DNA from: Cristatella mucedo
Lineage: Eukaryota > Bryozoa > Phylactolaemata > Cristatellidae
Length of the DNA stretch: 57,500 nt
Reading direction: 5' to 3'
NCBI GenBank assembly: GCA_009760855.2
Contig: WPIO01000171.1
Span: 412,501 to 470,000 of the forward strand
Under the pieces are notes generated by a model. It did no database searches. It saw only the letters and a program-made list of their open reading frames with translations, and had not been told where the DNA came from. This document shows, in pieces, positions 14,669 through 26,009 of this stretch (the first letter of the stretch is position 1; the number at the start of each line of letters is the position of its first letter). Both the position numbers and the translations under genes were made by a program.

Positions 14669-14924
14669 AGTTGGACAAATATTACGATCTTTGTTCTGTT
14701 TGAAGACATGATCCCTATTAATTTAGTTTGTTGACATGTTTATCAATTCGTATGTTTTCGATAGCCTTTCGATAGCATTTACATCTACATTATTTTTAAA
14801 ATATAGCCATGCTATTTTTGTGTTCTTAGTTGCTTAAGATTTTGTTAGGATCTACTGAACATGCAAAAGTCAGCTTAAGCAGCTCTCGCTGCACCTCACT
14901 TTCTCTAATCAGGTTTGCTATGAA

Positions 14925-15358
14925 TGCTAATAATATTAATGCACTTGATAAAGCGCCCTCAGAGAACTCAATCTCATTCTAGACGCTTTACATTTGCTGC
15001 AAACGGAAAGGCAATTCAATGGTGAGTAATATGCTTGATAAACAAGAATAACATGGTTAGAGGTGACATGCACAGGGTCAGCATGCAAACGTGGTTAGTA
15101 GCAGCATGTACGGTGTCAGCACGCATAAGCACATAATGGACGAGTCACAGGGACCCACTAAATGCTGTCCTAAATAGGCGTTTTTAAGTTCTTTTCAGGT
15201 CAGGGGATGTTCTGACGAAAGTCGGGATGGGGTTCCAGGCTTTGGGAGCACGTGAACTAAATGCATGGTCTCCAAAGGATTTGAGGTTTGTACGAGGTAT
15301 TTGGAGACTGTTGGATTCCGAAAAGCGGATGGTACGATGCTTGGCCTGAGAATGCAAG
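14925..15358 (-). mobile_element. L2A 3' fragment abutting the hAT coding region
   Basis: Minus-strand L2A with its ATT-rich terminus near 14925, the tail AAAGCGCCCTCAGAGAACTC (complement orientation), the TGCATGCTGAC 3' UTR and the last coding block (SESNSLQIPRTNLKSFGDHA). It begins at TCAGGCCAAGC, exactly where the hAT coding sequence stops. Confidence 0.9.
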
Positions 15359-17146
15359 AGGACGCTTGCTCGCACGAATATGTTGATCCGAAGATCGTCA
15401 GCACTCCAAATGCCAGCTTCTTCACCTCATCGTAGCATTCTGGAAGACTATTCCGTGCCTCAAATATGAGTGCCTCTACTCGTGGCATTTCTTTTATAGC
15501 TGTCCACTTGTGCAGCGTAACGTGCACGCTTTTCTGGATCTCCAACTCTTGTAACTAGCTCTTGAGTTCTGTGAACCCACCACTCCACAAATGTGTGGTT
15601 TTCAAATCCAGCAATTGCATTTGAAGCGAACCAGCATCAATTCCAAATGGCAAGGTTGATCTCATTTGTATTTGTGTTGAGAGGATTTGCTATGAACGCC
15701 AGAGCACATGCGTTTGTTTTGAATTGCTCAAATCTCTCAGCGAATCCATCCTTTATTTTGCTTATAGTAATGCTGAAGTAATTCATGTCAATAGTTGCAT
15801 TGGTTTCATTGCGATATTGCTTCAGATTTTCGAAATGAAGTAATTGAGCGCTCTCCATGTCTTCGACAAAAAGTAGTTTATTTTCGAAACAAACCACTTC
15901 TTCAAGCATGGCATTGGCTGGGTTTCCCTTTCCTTGCAGTTTTACATTTAGCTCATTTAGTTTCTTTGTGATATCCACAATGAAGTTGAATTTTTGTAGC
16001 CATTTGTCTTCTTTCAATTCGGGATGGACAATGCCTTTTTCATTGAAGAAAGTTGTTATTTCACTCAAGCAAGAAGCAAAACGTTTCAATACGTTACCCC
16101 TGGAAAGCCATCGCACTTTATTGTGCAGAAGTAGGTCAGAATACTGGCTTTCTATTTCTTCAAGAAATTCCTTAAACTGGCGATGGTAGAGTGCTTTTGC
16201 CAAAATGCTGTTAATGATCTCAATAACCAAGTTCATGACCTCAACCGTTTCGGTTGGAAATGTTTGGGCGCAACGGGCCTCTTGATGAATTATGCAGTGA
16301 AAGGTTAACATTTTGTGGTTAATTTTTTGCCGAAGAATCGTTGTTACCCCTTTATGTATTCCTGTTATACTTCTGGCTCCACCAGTTGCTATGGAAACGG
16401 TTTTATTTATATCGATTTCATAGTCTTCCAGGTATTTTCGCACAGCATTTGCTATATCTTCTCTACGAGTTTGCCCTGAGAGTGGCAGCAATCCTAGCAG
16501 TTCTTCTTTTGGACCTTGGGACGACACATACCTGACGAAAAGGGTAACTTGTGCCATGTCTTTTATGTCGCAAGACTCATCCATAGCAAGTGATAAAGCA
16601 GAAGCCAGTTGAATGTCTTCCACTTGCATGTGTGTTACATTTGAAGACATTTTAGAAGTTCCATCTTGTACTGTTTTAGCAGATAATGGCAAATCTTTGA
16701 TTTTCTTCACGATTTCGGTTTTGTTTTTGAAACCACGAAACAGTTCTTCAGCTCCACGTATGAAACAATCTTTGACGTACTCACCATCTGTGAATGGTTT
16801 CCCTCTTTTTGCAATTTGTAGTGATATTGCGAAGCTTGCCAGATTTACATTATTTGAAGATTGCGCCCAGTTACTTAGCATAGAACTCGACTGTTGTTTT
16901 TGTTTTTGAAGCTCTTTAAAAGCTTTTTCCGTGCGTCACCGGTTGGATATTTAGCAGCGAATCGGGTATGTTTTGTAGTGAAGTGTCTCTCCAAATTTGA
17001 CTTCTTATTGTGTGTAAGTTTTTCTTGGCAAATGAGACAAGTCGGAAGGCCATCTGTGTTGCATATGAACGCAAACGACTCCGTCCAATCCTGATTAAAT
17101 TCTCGATTTTCTTCTTCAGTTCGTCTCTTCTTTTATGAGATGCCAT
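15359..17146 (-). pseudogene. hAT transposase pseudogene (BED finger, GTF2IRD2/ZBED5-like)
   Basis: Minus-strand cut-and-paste transposase of the Charlie-like hAT group. The N-terminal BED-type finger is readable near 16930-17080 (CNTDGLPTCLICQEK, LERHFTTKH). The main 414-codon frame (16881-15637) holds LSLAMDESCDIKD (first catalytic Asp), CIIHQEARCAQTF, VRWLSRGNVLKRF and NVKLQGKG. The C-terminal dimerisation block FGSTYSCEQAS lies near 15370-15410 in another frame. Breaks are a frameshift near the N-terminus (about 17110), a one-base frameshift near 16930, a stop at 15637-15639 and a frameshift near 15540. Where family members usually have TDGAPAMTG this copy has ATGGARSITG, so the second catalytic Asp is lost. 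The end is cut by the L2A fragment. No terminal repeats were found. Confidence 0.9.
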
Positions 17147-17235
17147 TCCGGTGGCGGAGCTGATATAGATTTTTAAAATTTCATTTAGCTATCTAAAATG
17201 GCGTTAATAAATCGTTAATTAAATAGTTATTTCGT

Positions 17236-17307
17236 TACTTGCTAATCTGTAAAAAAGTCAACTTCGTTTTTTTTTACTTGCTAATCTGTAAAAAAGTCAA
17301 CTTCGTT
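17236..17307. repeat. 39-bp period tandem duplication
   Basis: TACTTGCTAATCTGTAAAAA begins at 17236 and again at 17275, each followed by AGTCAACTTCGTT. Confidence 0.95.
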
Positions 17308-17322
17308 AAACGTTAAAGCGTA

Positions 17323-17871
17323 TGGACAAGTAGTGTACCTCCGGACAAAATCATTTTTTTGAATTATCCATAGAAGTATTTTTTCTTTTTATACCATGTT
17401 TACTTCGCGTCACTGTAACAAAATAAATAGGTATACGAAATTAATAAAATATTGTACCTTTGGACGTTCGAAGGTACAACAACATGAATGTCCGGATGTA
17501 CAACAAAGGGTATTTTCAGAAAATTTCACGTGTAAAATAATTTGAGCTTATGAATATTCAAAACAGACAATATCTTTAGAAAACTCAACACATTTAGTTT
17601 ATATTCATATATAATACGTATCATACCAACATGAAACAAACAGAATATACAGTACAGTATAACTATGAAAATATTTGCTTTTTGATCGAAAAAAGTTCTG
17701 ACTGCGACCGTTGACGACTCAGTGCACCAATAACTAAACAAACAGAACAGTGTTGCCACAATTGAAAAAATGCTACACTCTTGAATTTTTGCATGTATAT
17801 ATGACATTGCTAACCTACTTAAATTGAAACTGCCCAAAGGTAAGGTCGTCCGAAGGTACACCACTTGCCCT
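17323..17871. mobile_element. 549-bp MITE with TA target duplication
   Basis: Left end TGGACAAGTAGTGTACCTCC and right end (reverse complement) AGGGCAAGTGGTGTACCTTC form imperfect terminal inverted repeats of about 23 bp. TA flanks both ends (17321-17322 and 17872-17873). Inside, near 17455-17510, GTACCTTTGGACG and its inverted partner CGAAGGTAC recur, as if transposase-binding sites are repeated. There is no transposase frame, so it is probably a non-autonomous Tc1/mariner-type element. Confidence 0.7.
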
Positions 17872-17879
17872 TACATACC

Positions 17880-18365
17880 TTTGAGAAGATAATTCACTTC
17901 TAAATCGTCTTCTCCTTGAAAAACGAAAAAATTGTTGTTTCTCGCAAGCGATTAAATTAACACACACGGAACCACGCTCCGAGGAAGACTTACTGAAGAC
18001 TGAACACTACCGTCCGCTGGGTTGCTGGCTGGGTGGTAGTAGTGACTAGTGACGGCGGCAGTGGCAAGCATGGAGCCGTCGCCACGGGGCTGGCCACAGC
18101 ACGGCTGTGGGGCTGGGCCTGGTGCCCAAGCGGCTGTCAGCTGTCCGTAAACTGTCTACTCCACCTGTTCTCACTGTTCTCTGTTGAGTGTTTTTATCCT
18201 GCTTAAAGGTTTTTTGCAATATAATATTTTTTTATGAGTTTTGAAAATAAAATAATATAATTATTAATTGTTGCGCATGGAACTGGAGAGCCGCCGCATC
18301 TTGACGTCGAAAGAGCCGCATCGACTGTGGCCGACCCCTGACCCCTGACCCCTGGCCGCCGCCGC
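17880..18365. other. unassigned sequence
   Basis: A GC-rich block (18000-18130) and an AT-rich block (18200-18260). At 18333-18353 the heptamer ACCCCTG is repeated three times. No gene recognised. Confidence 0.4.
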
Positions 18366-19658
18366 TAGTTGAACGTCTGTGGTAAATCGTAGGCCGCCTG
18401 GGCGAGGGCGCCCGCTCAGTCAGAGGTACAAACTCGTCGAGCATGTAGTGGGTATCTACCAATGATGAAAGATCAGAGGGAGGACTGAGCGGCAGAGGTG
18501 AAGCAGATATTCTCGCACGGACAGCATCGATGTCAAGGGTCTTGAGGTTTCGCGATTCACAGGTTATTTTAGAGGATAGGGCGGGCACACACTGTAGTTT
18601 GAACGAAATCTGCATGTGGTCACATAGGAAGGATTTGGTAATAATTGGTGATGACAAAGTGCAGTTTTTGAGAAAATCTGGTCGAGTGTGTGACCCTTGA
18701 TGTGGGTAGGGCCATGCACATGAGCCACAAGAGACAATGAGTCAGTCAATGCACGAAATTTGGTGCTGAAAGCGTCAGACAAGTTATCAAAGTGAACGTT
18801 GAAATCACCCATAACGAGGAAGGATCGATTTCTTGCACACACAATCGAAATGAGATCGGAGAAATCCGAGATAAAGGAGGATTTGGTTCCTGGTGTGCGA
18901 TAGACTACTGCCACTCTCGGTAGCTTGTTTTCGGGTGAGACCAAGACAATTGATTCAAAAGACTGCTTCGAGGGTACTGCAAATGGCTTGAAGTTGAATT
19001 TCGAGCGCACGATAATAGCAACTCCACCTTCAGTTTTGATTGATCTAAGGTTGTGAAAGAGTGAGAAACCAGGCGGGGTAGCGTCTTTAATTTTCTGGCA
19101 ATTTATCGATTTTAGCCAAGTTTCAATTAGGGCGAGCAGGTCGATACCATTTTCAGAAATAAGGTCGCTTATTACCACAGGTTTATTGCCCATTGAGCGA
19201 GGATTCCAAAGGAAAGCGTTAAGTCGGGCCGATGGAGTTATAATAGGCCTGATGACCACTAAGTTAGAGAGATTCACAGTGACCCATGTGGTGGAGCGTG
19301 CTGAGCGGTTCGAGACAATGCTAGGAATACCATCAGTTTTATCAGTCGCCGCAGTAGATTTCTGTGGTTTCAATGATGAATACGAAAATATCGTTAGCAT
19401 AAAAGTAAGTTCTATTCCACCGACCCAAATCACTTTTCCCAGAGATTGGGCACAAATGGAGAACGAACCCTCGAGGGACTCATCCACCGGTGAATGAGTC
19501 CGGTGGATGAGATCCGACTCCGATACGACACGGATTGAACACGATCGGGCAATACGATTTAACGACTCCAGTGCCTCGCTTGCCAGACTGATAGTTCTCA
19601 ATCGTTCAAGCATGATATCGTGATTAATGCTCCGAGGTGACATAGATTGCCCTCCCAA
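18366..19658 (-). pseudogene. L2-type endonuclease fragment
   Basis: Minus-strand APE-type (EEP) endonuclease domain of a non-LTR retrotransposon, the enzyme that nicks target DNA. The 364-codon frame 19658-18564 contains FLWNPRSMGNK, LLALIETWL (metal-binding Glu), VAVVYRTPG and MGDFNVHFDN (GDFN motif). A frameshift near 18620 moves the LCDHMQISF block, the expected SDH region, into the frame 18657-18232. The linker ends near 18370, about where the RT-containing copies at 1.4 and 39.4 kb begin. This may therefore be the 5' half of the same L2A family, but no overlap proves it. Confidence 0.85.
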
Positions 19659-19784
19659 AGTTTCTGCACACTATTTTACTAAAAACAAAAAACTTATATC
19701 CGATCTAAGTCTAGCAGTTTTTATCACGGGGAAAATGAGAAATCTTTAAATACATATTATTTATTGGGTGGAATCATTAACTAG

Positions 19785-20775
19785 TGGGAGCGCCGTGATT
19801 TCTCAAGACTTCGCATTCCCCTCGGCATTTACTCGACTAGCTTTCGGCATGTTTCTGGTGAAATTGACGCCCAAAAATACTTCAATAACCGTAAGAAACT
19901 CATCGAATTTCATGCGCCAGAGAGCTCTTAACCTTATGAGCGAGATCTACTTAGTCCCACAGATGTTCTGTTGGGTTCAAGTCAAGGCTTCGGCTTGGGC
20001 ACTGCATGACCTCAATTGGCTCGATGCCGGTCTTGTTAGTGAAAAACTATCCCTGCCACTGCAGTGTGCTTCGGATTGCTGCCATCCTACCAATAGAAAA
20101 ACGAGCCAGTGAATAACCTAATACTCGTCTGATTCAACAGCCTATTTTGTATAGCGACAGAGGAGCCTTTACGGCTATCACCACCACTTGCAGCGGCAAT
20201 TAAGGATCGCCCACCGAAGGATTCGAACCCATGACCTCGGAACTGAGGTCGTGAAAAGCAACCGCCTTACCTATAGTGTGCCAGCTAGTATGCCGAAATT
20301 CTGAAAAATGTTGAGGTAGGGATTCTGAAATATGCGCTCCTTGAATCAAGTGCTGATGCTCGATACAAGAAGCAAGGCCAGACCATTACGCTTTTACTAG
20401 CGAATGTCAAAGTCTTTTGCAAACAACAGTCAACACCGGATTGCTGGCGTACGCACTTCTTCGTGTCGGAGCTCATGGCTCATGACCATTCTGGTAACTG
20501 CAGGTGCATTTTGGCAGCAACAAACCTATCCTTCGAAGCCATGCTTTTTAGGAGCCGGCCATCTCTAGAAGTTCCTGGAGATCATTCCTAGCGGGTCAGT
20601 GGCACTGTACAAACCGTAGTCCCGATGTTTCCAAATAGTGGTCCAAACGGTGCCGTCTGAGATCATTAGGGGCCTCGCGATTTCTAGGCTTTTAAACTGC
20701 CCATCTTCGTGGAGCAACATGCAACATGCTCTTGTACCTTCAAAAAGCCGTGCAACTGGCTACATGTCCGAGTCA
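19785..20775 (-). pseudogene. Tc1/mariner transposase pseudogene
   Basis: Minus-strand remnant of a Tc1-like DDE transposase. Reading down from 20775, an HTH-like piece (IARPLMISDGTVW) is followed by KSVMVWPCFL (family SVMVWGCF, 20285-20476). After the SINE-1 insertion come NPKHTA (family DNDPKHTA), then CPSRSLDLNPTEHLWD (family WPSQSPDLNPIEHLWD) near 19960-20000, and an MPKASRVNAEG C-terminal block. Several stops and frameshifts are present. Both halves of the split frame are in the right order on either side of the SINE. Confidence 0.75.
20129..20283 (-). repeat. SINE-1 inserted in the Tc1 pseudogene
   Basis: Minus-strand copy: TATAGCGACAGAGGAGCC, B-box complement GGATTCGAACCC, GACCTCGGAACTGAGGTC arm and ACCGCCTTACC head complement. 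It separates the SVMVW and PKHTA parts of the transposase, so it inserted after the Tc1 element. Confidence 0.85.
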
Positions 20776-22005
20776 CCTACCGAGGATCAGTATGGAGCTG
20801 GCTAAGTCCAACTGGTCAAGGAGACATCCAGGTGCCTCAGCTTATTGTTGGCCGAGGCATGGTCGATAAATGATTGCCGAAGCAAGTAAAAATAAGTTCT
20901 GCCGGACGGCATCCAAGAATGATGTGTGGTCACGTGACCACGAATACCCACCTTAACGCTGGAGCAGCCGACTCAGCTGCCGGCCAATGCAGTCACTAAG
21001 CCAACGTAGCAAACTGACTAAGGCCGAGATTGCATTGACGGATTGTTGCATTTTAATAATTAGTAGCACAATGACTTATTCATTAATTTAACATCGTGAC
21101 ATATCTACTAATAACAATTTAATAATTAGTGTAGAACTCGAGTATTAGCAACAGCCGGACTCAGAGCTATGGACCGGACACTATTAGAGGGCAGTATATG
21201 TGAATCCTGGCCCCATGGGAGAAGAGTCATTCACAGAATGCACAGTCACGCCCAGCTTATTGGCTGCATTTCCTATTCCCCTCTTTCTTAATTCCTAAAG
21301 CTGCATTTACACAGCAGGTATTCCGGTTAGGCTTAGCTTTTTGACTACATCTCTTATCTCCCTGTTATGAATACATTTCAGTATTCCTGGCTAAATGCTC
21401 CAATTAAAAAGGGACTCTCCGGACGAGCCCCAATAAAAACCATTTGTGCTATCCTCAGCAACTATTTTCGACGTAGAAGAGGCAGGCTTTCAAGGAGCCC
21501 ATTGTTGATTCGTTGATAAGTTTCCATTGTATTTTTTGAAGAAGATGAACCCGGTCGTCGGGTTTTGGTTTTCTATCTGGAAACATGGGGTTGCCTACGG
21601 GAAATGATGACGGTGATACCGGTGAGAAAGTGATCCTGTATACAGAACTCTGGTACACAGGACTTGGTCTCACCCTCCTCATCCTCCTGGGTAACCAATG
21701 CTTGATATTATCATCCTCCTGTGTAACCAATGCTTTGTATTACTCTCCCGTACGGTGACGGCACTTTCTCTAACCTCTTGATGGCAGGATGATCGCCGTG
21801 AGCTACAGGCGTCAGGCTCCTAATAGTAGGCCACGTGACACACAGTAGACTGTAAAAATGCAAGCCAGATAGCTCTGGTCATGTTAGGTGTCTGAGAGAA
21901 AGATGGCCTAATCTTACTGACAGACCTTCATTGGTCGACAGATAATACTTTAATTATGATTGTATGATGTATCCCTTACTAGATGGTTATTTTTGGAATT
22001 TATGA
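20776..22005. other. unassigned sequence
   Basis: No gene recognised. A two-copy tandem (TCATCCTCCTGGGTAACCAA, period 32 bp) lies at 21679-21742. AT-rich near-repeats (TTTAATAATTAG) occur at 21053 and 21117. Confidence 0.4.
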
Positions 22006-22225
22006 ATCCAATAATAATAGTGCATTTGTATATGGAACCCTTAGAGAACTTAATCTCTTTCTATGCACTGGACATATTCTGTAAATGAAGCATGATTGTA
22101 TGATTAGTGGTAACATACACGATGTCTACGAGCATAGCATGGTTAAAGGTAACATGCGACATGCAAAATATGATTAGTGGTAGCGTGAGCAATGTAAGCA
22201 TGCAGAGGCACACACAGAACGAATC
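22006..22225 (-). mobile_element. L2A 3' tail fragment
   Basis: AATAATAATAGTGCATTTG followed by the tail GAGAACTTAATCTCTTTCTA and several GCATG-containing 3' UTR units, all in minus orientation. Confidence 0.75.
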
Positions 22226-22261
22226 GGAATCGAACCCTCGATAAACGCAAATATTTTAGGC

Positions 22262-22440
22262 TTGTTTTAACTGTCAAGGTTTGACCTTGTGCATGTTAGC
22301 TCTAACCGTGTAATGTTTTTGACATTGTTTGCGTTGTTCACGTTACTGCTAATTTGATCAAGCTTCCTTTAAAGCTACTGTGTCTGAAAAGATATCTTCT
22401 CCAAGGGCGCTCTGCAAATATATTATTAATGCTGTTATTA
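22262..22440 (+). mobile_element. L2A 3' tail fragment
   Basis: GACCTTGTGCATGTTAGCTC, then TCTTCTCCAAGGGCGCTCTG and ATTATTAATGC. It lies head to tail with the minus-strand fragment beside it. Confidence 0.65.
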
Positions 22441-22850
22441 CAATTTCAAATATAATAGTGAGCGGTCGAAAGTCGTTTGTATGGCACTCCAGGACACCAG
22501 GAATTGGACTCTACACTTCAGCAAAGACAAGGAAGCAGCTACTCAGAGATAACATCAAGCGAGGTAAAATGTTTCAACAAAATGCAGATATGAATAAGCA
22601 GACACTTAAAGTAGATGCATATTTGAACCCCTGATAATTAATATGGACTAACTCATGCACGGGCACGTCACCCAAACCCAACGGAATGAAGGGAAACAGC
22701 ACCGCTAATGTGCTAGTGTGCTAATGTGCTTAATGAGTTGAGACTTAAAGGAGGCCAAGTAATTGCTGGCAGTGAGCTTAGTAGGAAGTAATTTTCAGAC
22801 TTCTGTGCATAGGAACCAAGCACAATCATCAACAGCTTTCAATTGAGTAC
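22441..22850. other. unassigned sequence
   Basis: No recognisable gene or repeat. A short duplication AATGTGCTAGTGTGCTAATG lies near 22710. Confidence 0.35.
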
Positions 22851-22854
22851 AGAA

Positions 22855-22948
22855 AGAATAATAATAATAATAATAATGCAGTTGACAAAGCGCCCACAGA
22901 GAACTAAATCTCTCTCTAGGCGCTTTACATTTGCTGCTAAGGAAACGA
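22855..22948 (-). mobile_element. L2A 3' tail fragment
   Basis: (AAT)n then TGACAAAGCGCCCACAGAGA and CTCTCTCTAGGCGCTTTACA: the conserved L2A tail in minus orientation, ended after about 90 bp. Confidence 0.85.
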
Positions 22949-22987
22949 TGCTGAGGAGCAGATGGCGCAAGAGCGTCACTAGAAGTA

Positions 22988-23240
22988 ATAAACGTCTGTT
23001 TATAATATTACTTGTTGAGAGCGCCCTCATAGAACTTCGTTTAAGCTACGTACATCACTTAAGCTGTAAATAAAGCACGAACGTTCATTTAAAAATGACA
23101 CCGAGTCAACATGCATGATTATGCTTAGTAGTAGCACGACTGAGAACGCATAAGCACACTGGAAGTTCACACGAACCCAGCAAAATTCTCCAAGAAACAT
23201 ACGCTCTTATCTTCTTTTTAAATGTCAACTTAAGGAATAG
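22988..23240 (-). mobile_element. L2A 3' fragment, diverged
   Basis: GAGCGCCCTCATAGAACTTC, then a 3' UTR with GCATAAGCACA and a trace of the coding end (TTCTTTTTAAATGTCAACTT). Minus orientation. Confidence 0.65.
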
Positions 23241-23514
23241 GTAGACTGGCGCAAGCGAATTCGCCATTAACTTAATGATCTGGAAGCCACAAGCGGAAGC
23301 GGAGCTTCAAATCGATTCAATGCTTGAAAGAGAAGAAGGCAGTGAAGCTTAAACAGAAACAGGGTGATGTCGCACCTCCTCTATTAAAGACGGGCCAGAT
23401 GAGCTGCTGATCTATGACCTATGATCTATGATCTATGACCCAGCCTAAGCCGATTGAGGCTCCGTTATGAATAAAGATAGTTAAATAATTTTGGCGGTCT
23501 CACAAAAGCGTGAA

Positions 23515-23640
23515 CTATTTAAATTGTTTTAGCATTTTTTAAGCAGGCCCTGATTTTAGCGATATCAGTTAGCTGAAAGTAGGTCAACTTGGCAGTAGAG
23601 AGTACGTGTTCATCCAATGCAAGTCGTGTTAAAGTACAGT
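23515..23640 (-). mobile_element. L2A coding fragment
   Basis: Minus strand encodes LALDEHVLSTAKLTYFQLTD and IAKIRACL, the conserved post-RT block of L2A. Only about 40 codons remain. Confidence 0.75.
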
Positions 23641-23681
23641 ACTTTATTGTCCGCGGTATCAGGACCGACAGGAGTATTATA

Positions 23682-23850
23682 GTGATTCGTCTTTCTTGTG
23701 CATGCCCCTGCTGTGCACCATGCCTGCTCCTTGCAAATGTTACCATCAATCTTTTGGCAATGCTTTCTATGCGGCATCTGTAAAGTAACCAGAAAGAGAT
23801 TCAGTTTTCCAAGGGGGCTTTACAAATACAATACGATTATTATTATTGCC
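23682..23850 (+). mobile_element. L2A 3' tail fragment
   Basis: TCTTGTGCATGCCCCTGCTG, then AACCAGAAAGAGATTCAGTT and GGGGGCTTTACAAATAC with ATT repeats. Confidence 0.75.
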
Positions 23851-24217
23851 ACTAGGCTCTTTCGCTCTAACCCTCTTGTCTCGGATACCTATCAAGGAAC
23901 AAGGCGACGCTAGCTCAAGATTTTCTTAGCAGCAGCTGCCTCTCGCATCTGAAAGTCGCGAGATCCGTTTTCTGTTATCCCGAGGGAGGTTGGCGGGCAC
24001 TCATGACAGCCATCAACGCCCATGGAACTTTTGACAAGCATCGTCAGTAGGTGAATTCGGTGCCAAACTCAGCGTTCATACGTTCTTTACGTTTCCCTCG
24101 GCTCCGAGCGATTCGCGGCCTGGAATGCTCGGTTCACTGGAGGCGCAGGGAGCGGTTGTTTTCGTCTGACAAAGCAGCCCTCAGCTTGTCTGCTTTCTCG
24201 GGTAATACAGGAGCAGA
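23851..24217. other. unassigned sequence
   Basis: Moderately GC-rich stretch leading into the LTR-like fragments. No confident coding frame. Confidence 0.35.
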
Positions 24218-24600
24218 GGCCTCTTCAATTTTGTGTATATTATATATTATATATATTATAGTATATTATATACACGAGCAGAAGCGTTACGTTACTTCGT
24301 CTCCGGCAACAGCAGCGCTGGCGGAGTCTCACGCAGACACGAGCGGGCGAACGTGAGCCGTGAACGAGACTCTCTTTATTCCCCCAGCGGGTACATAAAT
24401 GAACTAGGGGCTGACTCACCACAGATAAGGGAGTGCATCCGCGGTGAGCCACATCGAAGGCCTCACTGAGCCAACCGCCCAAACGCCCGCCCACATCAAA
24501 GGCCGCACTGAGCTGACCGACCAACCACCCGCTGTGAGCGGGGCGCACACCAGTGGCCGAGAAGCAACAGGCACACACAACATCAGCCTCTTCAATTTGT
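24218..24600 (-). repeat. LTR-like repeat C, minus orientation
   Basis: Flanked by an approximately 30-bp direct repeat (CCTCTTCAATTTGTGTATAT at 24218 with one extra T, and at 24589). The minus strand has a GGGAATAAAGAGAGTCTCGT segment that matches the plus-strand copy at 24818. A 37-bp internal duplication lies near 24450-24520. A solo LTR is the best guess; no coding region is attached. Confidence 0.45.
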
Positions 24601-24699
24601 GTATATTATATATTAGGAGCGTATATTGTATATTAGTGTGGTGTTTGCCTGCAGCTTCTGCTGTTGTAATTAGCGAAGCGCCTTGACACTAATGTAGAT

Positions 24700-24925
24700 G
24701 CCTCACCTGTGGCCAATTGTTAGGCCATTGACGCAGAGCAACGTCGGGCCACAAATGCATGTTATATTTCGTGTCGTCTGCTGCGATTGATCGCGCTCGC
24801 ATATATCTGCCCTTAGAGATTAATAAAGGAGAGTCTCGTTTACCGCGCACGTTCGCCCGCTGTGGCTCTGCTAGACTCCCACTAGGACAGCCGCCGACGG
24901 AGCCACTGTCACACAACATTAGGAT
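24700..24925 (+). repeat. LTR-like repeat C, plus orientation
   Basis: AATAAAGGAGAGTCTCGTTT, CGCACGTTCGCCCGCTG and CTAGACTCCC match the reverse complement of 24300-24390 at roughly 80%. The two copies are head to head, about 100 bp apart. Confidence 0.45.
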
Positions 24926-24949
24926 TATTTTTATTATTATATATTAGGG

Positions 24950-25245
24950 CCCTTTCGGCGGCGCTTGGGGCGTCAGGGATTTTTGTGGGTGGCGGAAACC
25001 CGATGTCGCTAGTCACGTGTTTTGTCGTTCGGACTGTGGGTCGCGCCTGAGCATAGACGCACGTTGCCGAAGAATACGGAGGAGGGGTATTCTTCCCGCA
25101 AGAGTGTTTGTCTATGTGGGAGCTGTGATGAACGGGGCAATAAGGCCGAATTAAATGCGAAATGATATCGTGCACCTGCGAATAAAGTTCGGTAAATTCT
25201 GCAATTGAGAATTAATAACTCGATCCAGCTCACGCCAACAAAGTC
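24950..25245 (+). repeat. LTR-like repeat D, plus fragment
   Basis: TTCTTCCCGCAAGAGTGTTT, then ACCTGCGAATAAAGTTCGGT and CCAGCTCACGCC, matches the R/U5-like part of the left arm at 36.4-36.6 kb, which has CTCCGCAAGAGTG, TGCGAATAAAGCTC and CACGCC in the same order. Confidence 0.6.
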
Positions 25246-25369
25246 ATGGCCCAAGGTGACGTGCTCATGATGGAGTCAATGGTAGGATGCTTGTCAGTTT
25301 TTGCCTCAGAAATGGCCAAGAAGTGTAGCAGTAAACAGATCAAACTGTCTAGCCACTACACGTTCAATC

Positions 25370-25373
<4 letters not shown>

Positions 25374-25428
<55 letters not shown>
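25374..25428. repeat. (AG)n microsatellite
   Basis: About 27 GA units. Coding frames over it are artefacts. Confidence 0.97.
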
Positions 25429-25435
<7 letters not shown>

Positions 25436-25626
25436 GTAAGTACGCAAAACTCGCGATTGCGCATGACAGAATCCTAAGAGTCTCGCAGAATAAATTTGAA
25501 ACCGTCACTACTGGTGGGGGTAGGCTACTTCCTGCCCGACCACTAGCCTGTCCCAGTTCTGTGGCGCCGGCTGCCATGTCGTCGGTAGCGATCGGCTCGG
25601 GCTAGATCAGCAGTAGTTTGATTAGA

Positions 25627-25720
25627 ACTCTTTGTAACATTATCGCATACGGCACAAATAACGGGGAACTAAACAGTACTGCTGAGGGCCCTATGTACAT
25701 TAGGCTGCTGATGGGAAGAG
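25627..25720 (+). repeat. dispersed ~90-bp repeat, copy 1
   Basis: CTCTTTGTAACATTATCGCA, GGGGAACTAAACAGTA and GAGGGCCCTA are echoed in order at 26431-26520. It may be LTR or leader sequence of a related element. Confidence 0.4.
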
Positions 25721-26009
25721 GAAACAACGAAGCCAGCTTTATAAATGCGGAATGGCGCACGCGAACCGGAGCAATTTTGAAGGCGGGGCTGCTGTCTCGC
25801 CGATACCAAATTATAACTACATTAGTAAGACAGTGTTTGGGTTCTTCTGTTCATTCTTCGGAACGTGAATACTCAGCGTCAGCTCCCACGCCTCGGCTGA
25901 CGGACGTCGACCAACTAACTTTCAGTTATCCGATACCCTGAATAAGGGGTCATGCGACCAGACATCAAAGGTCAGGCTTCACCCTGCCGCTGACCTTTGG
26001 GTAAAGCTG

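Noticed and set aside
14820-14925. Continuation of the minus-strand hAT C-terminus beyond the L2A tail
   Set aside because: A short minus-strand frame is open there but does not match the expected C-terminal residues well enough to call.
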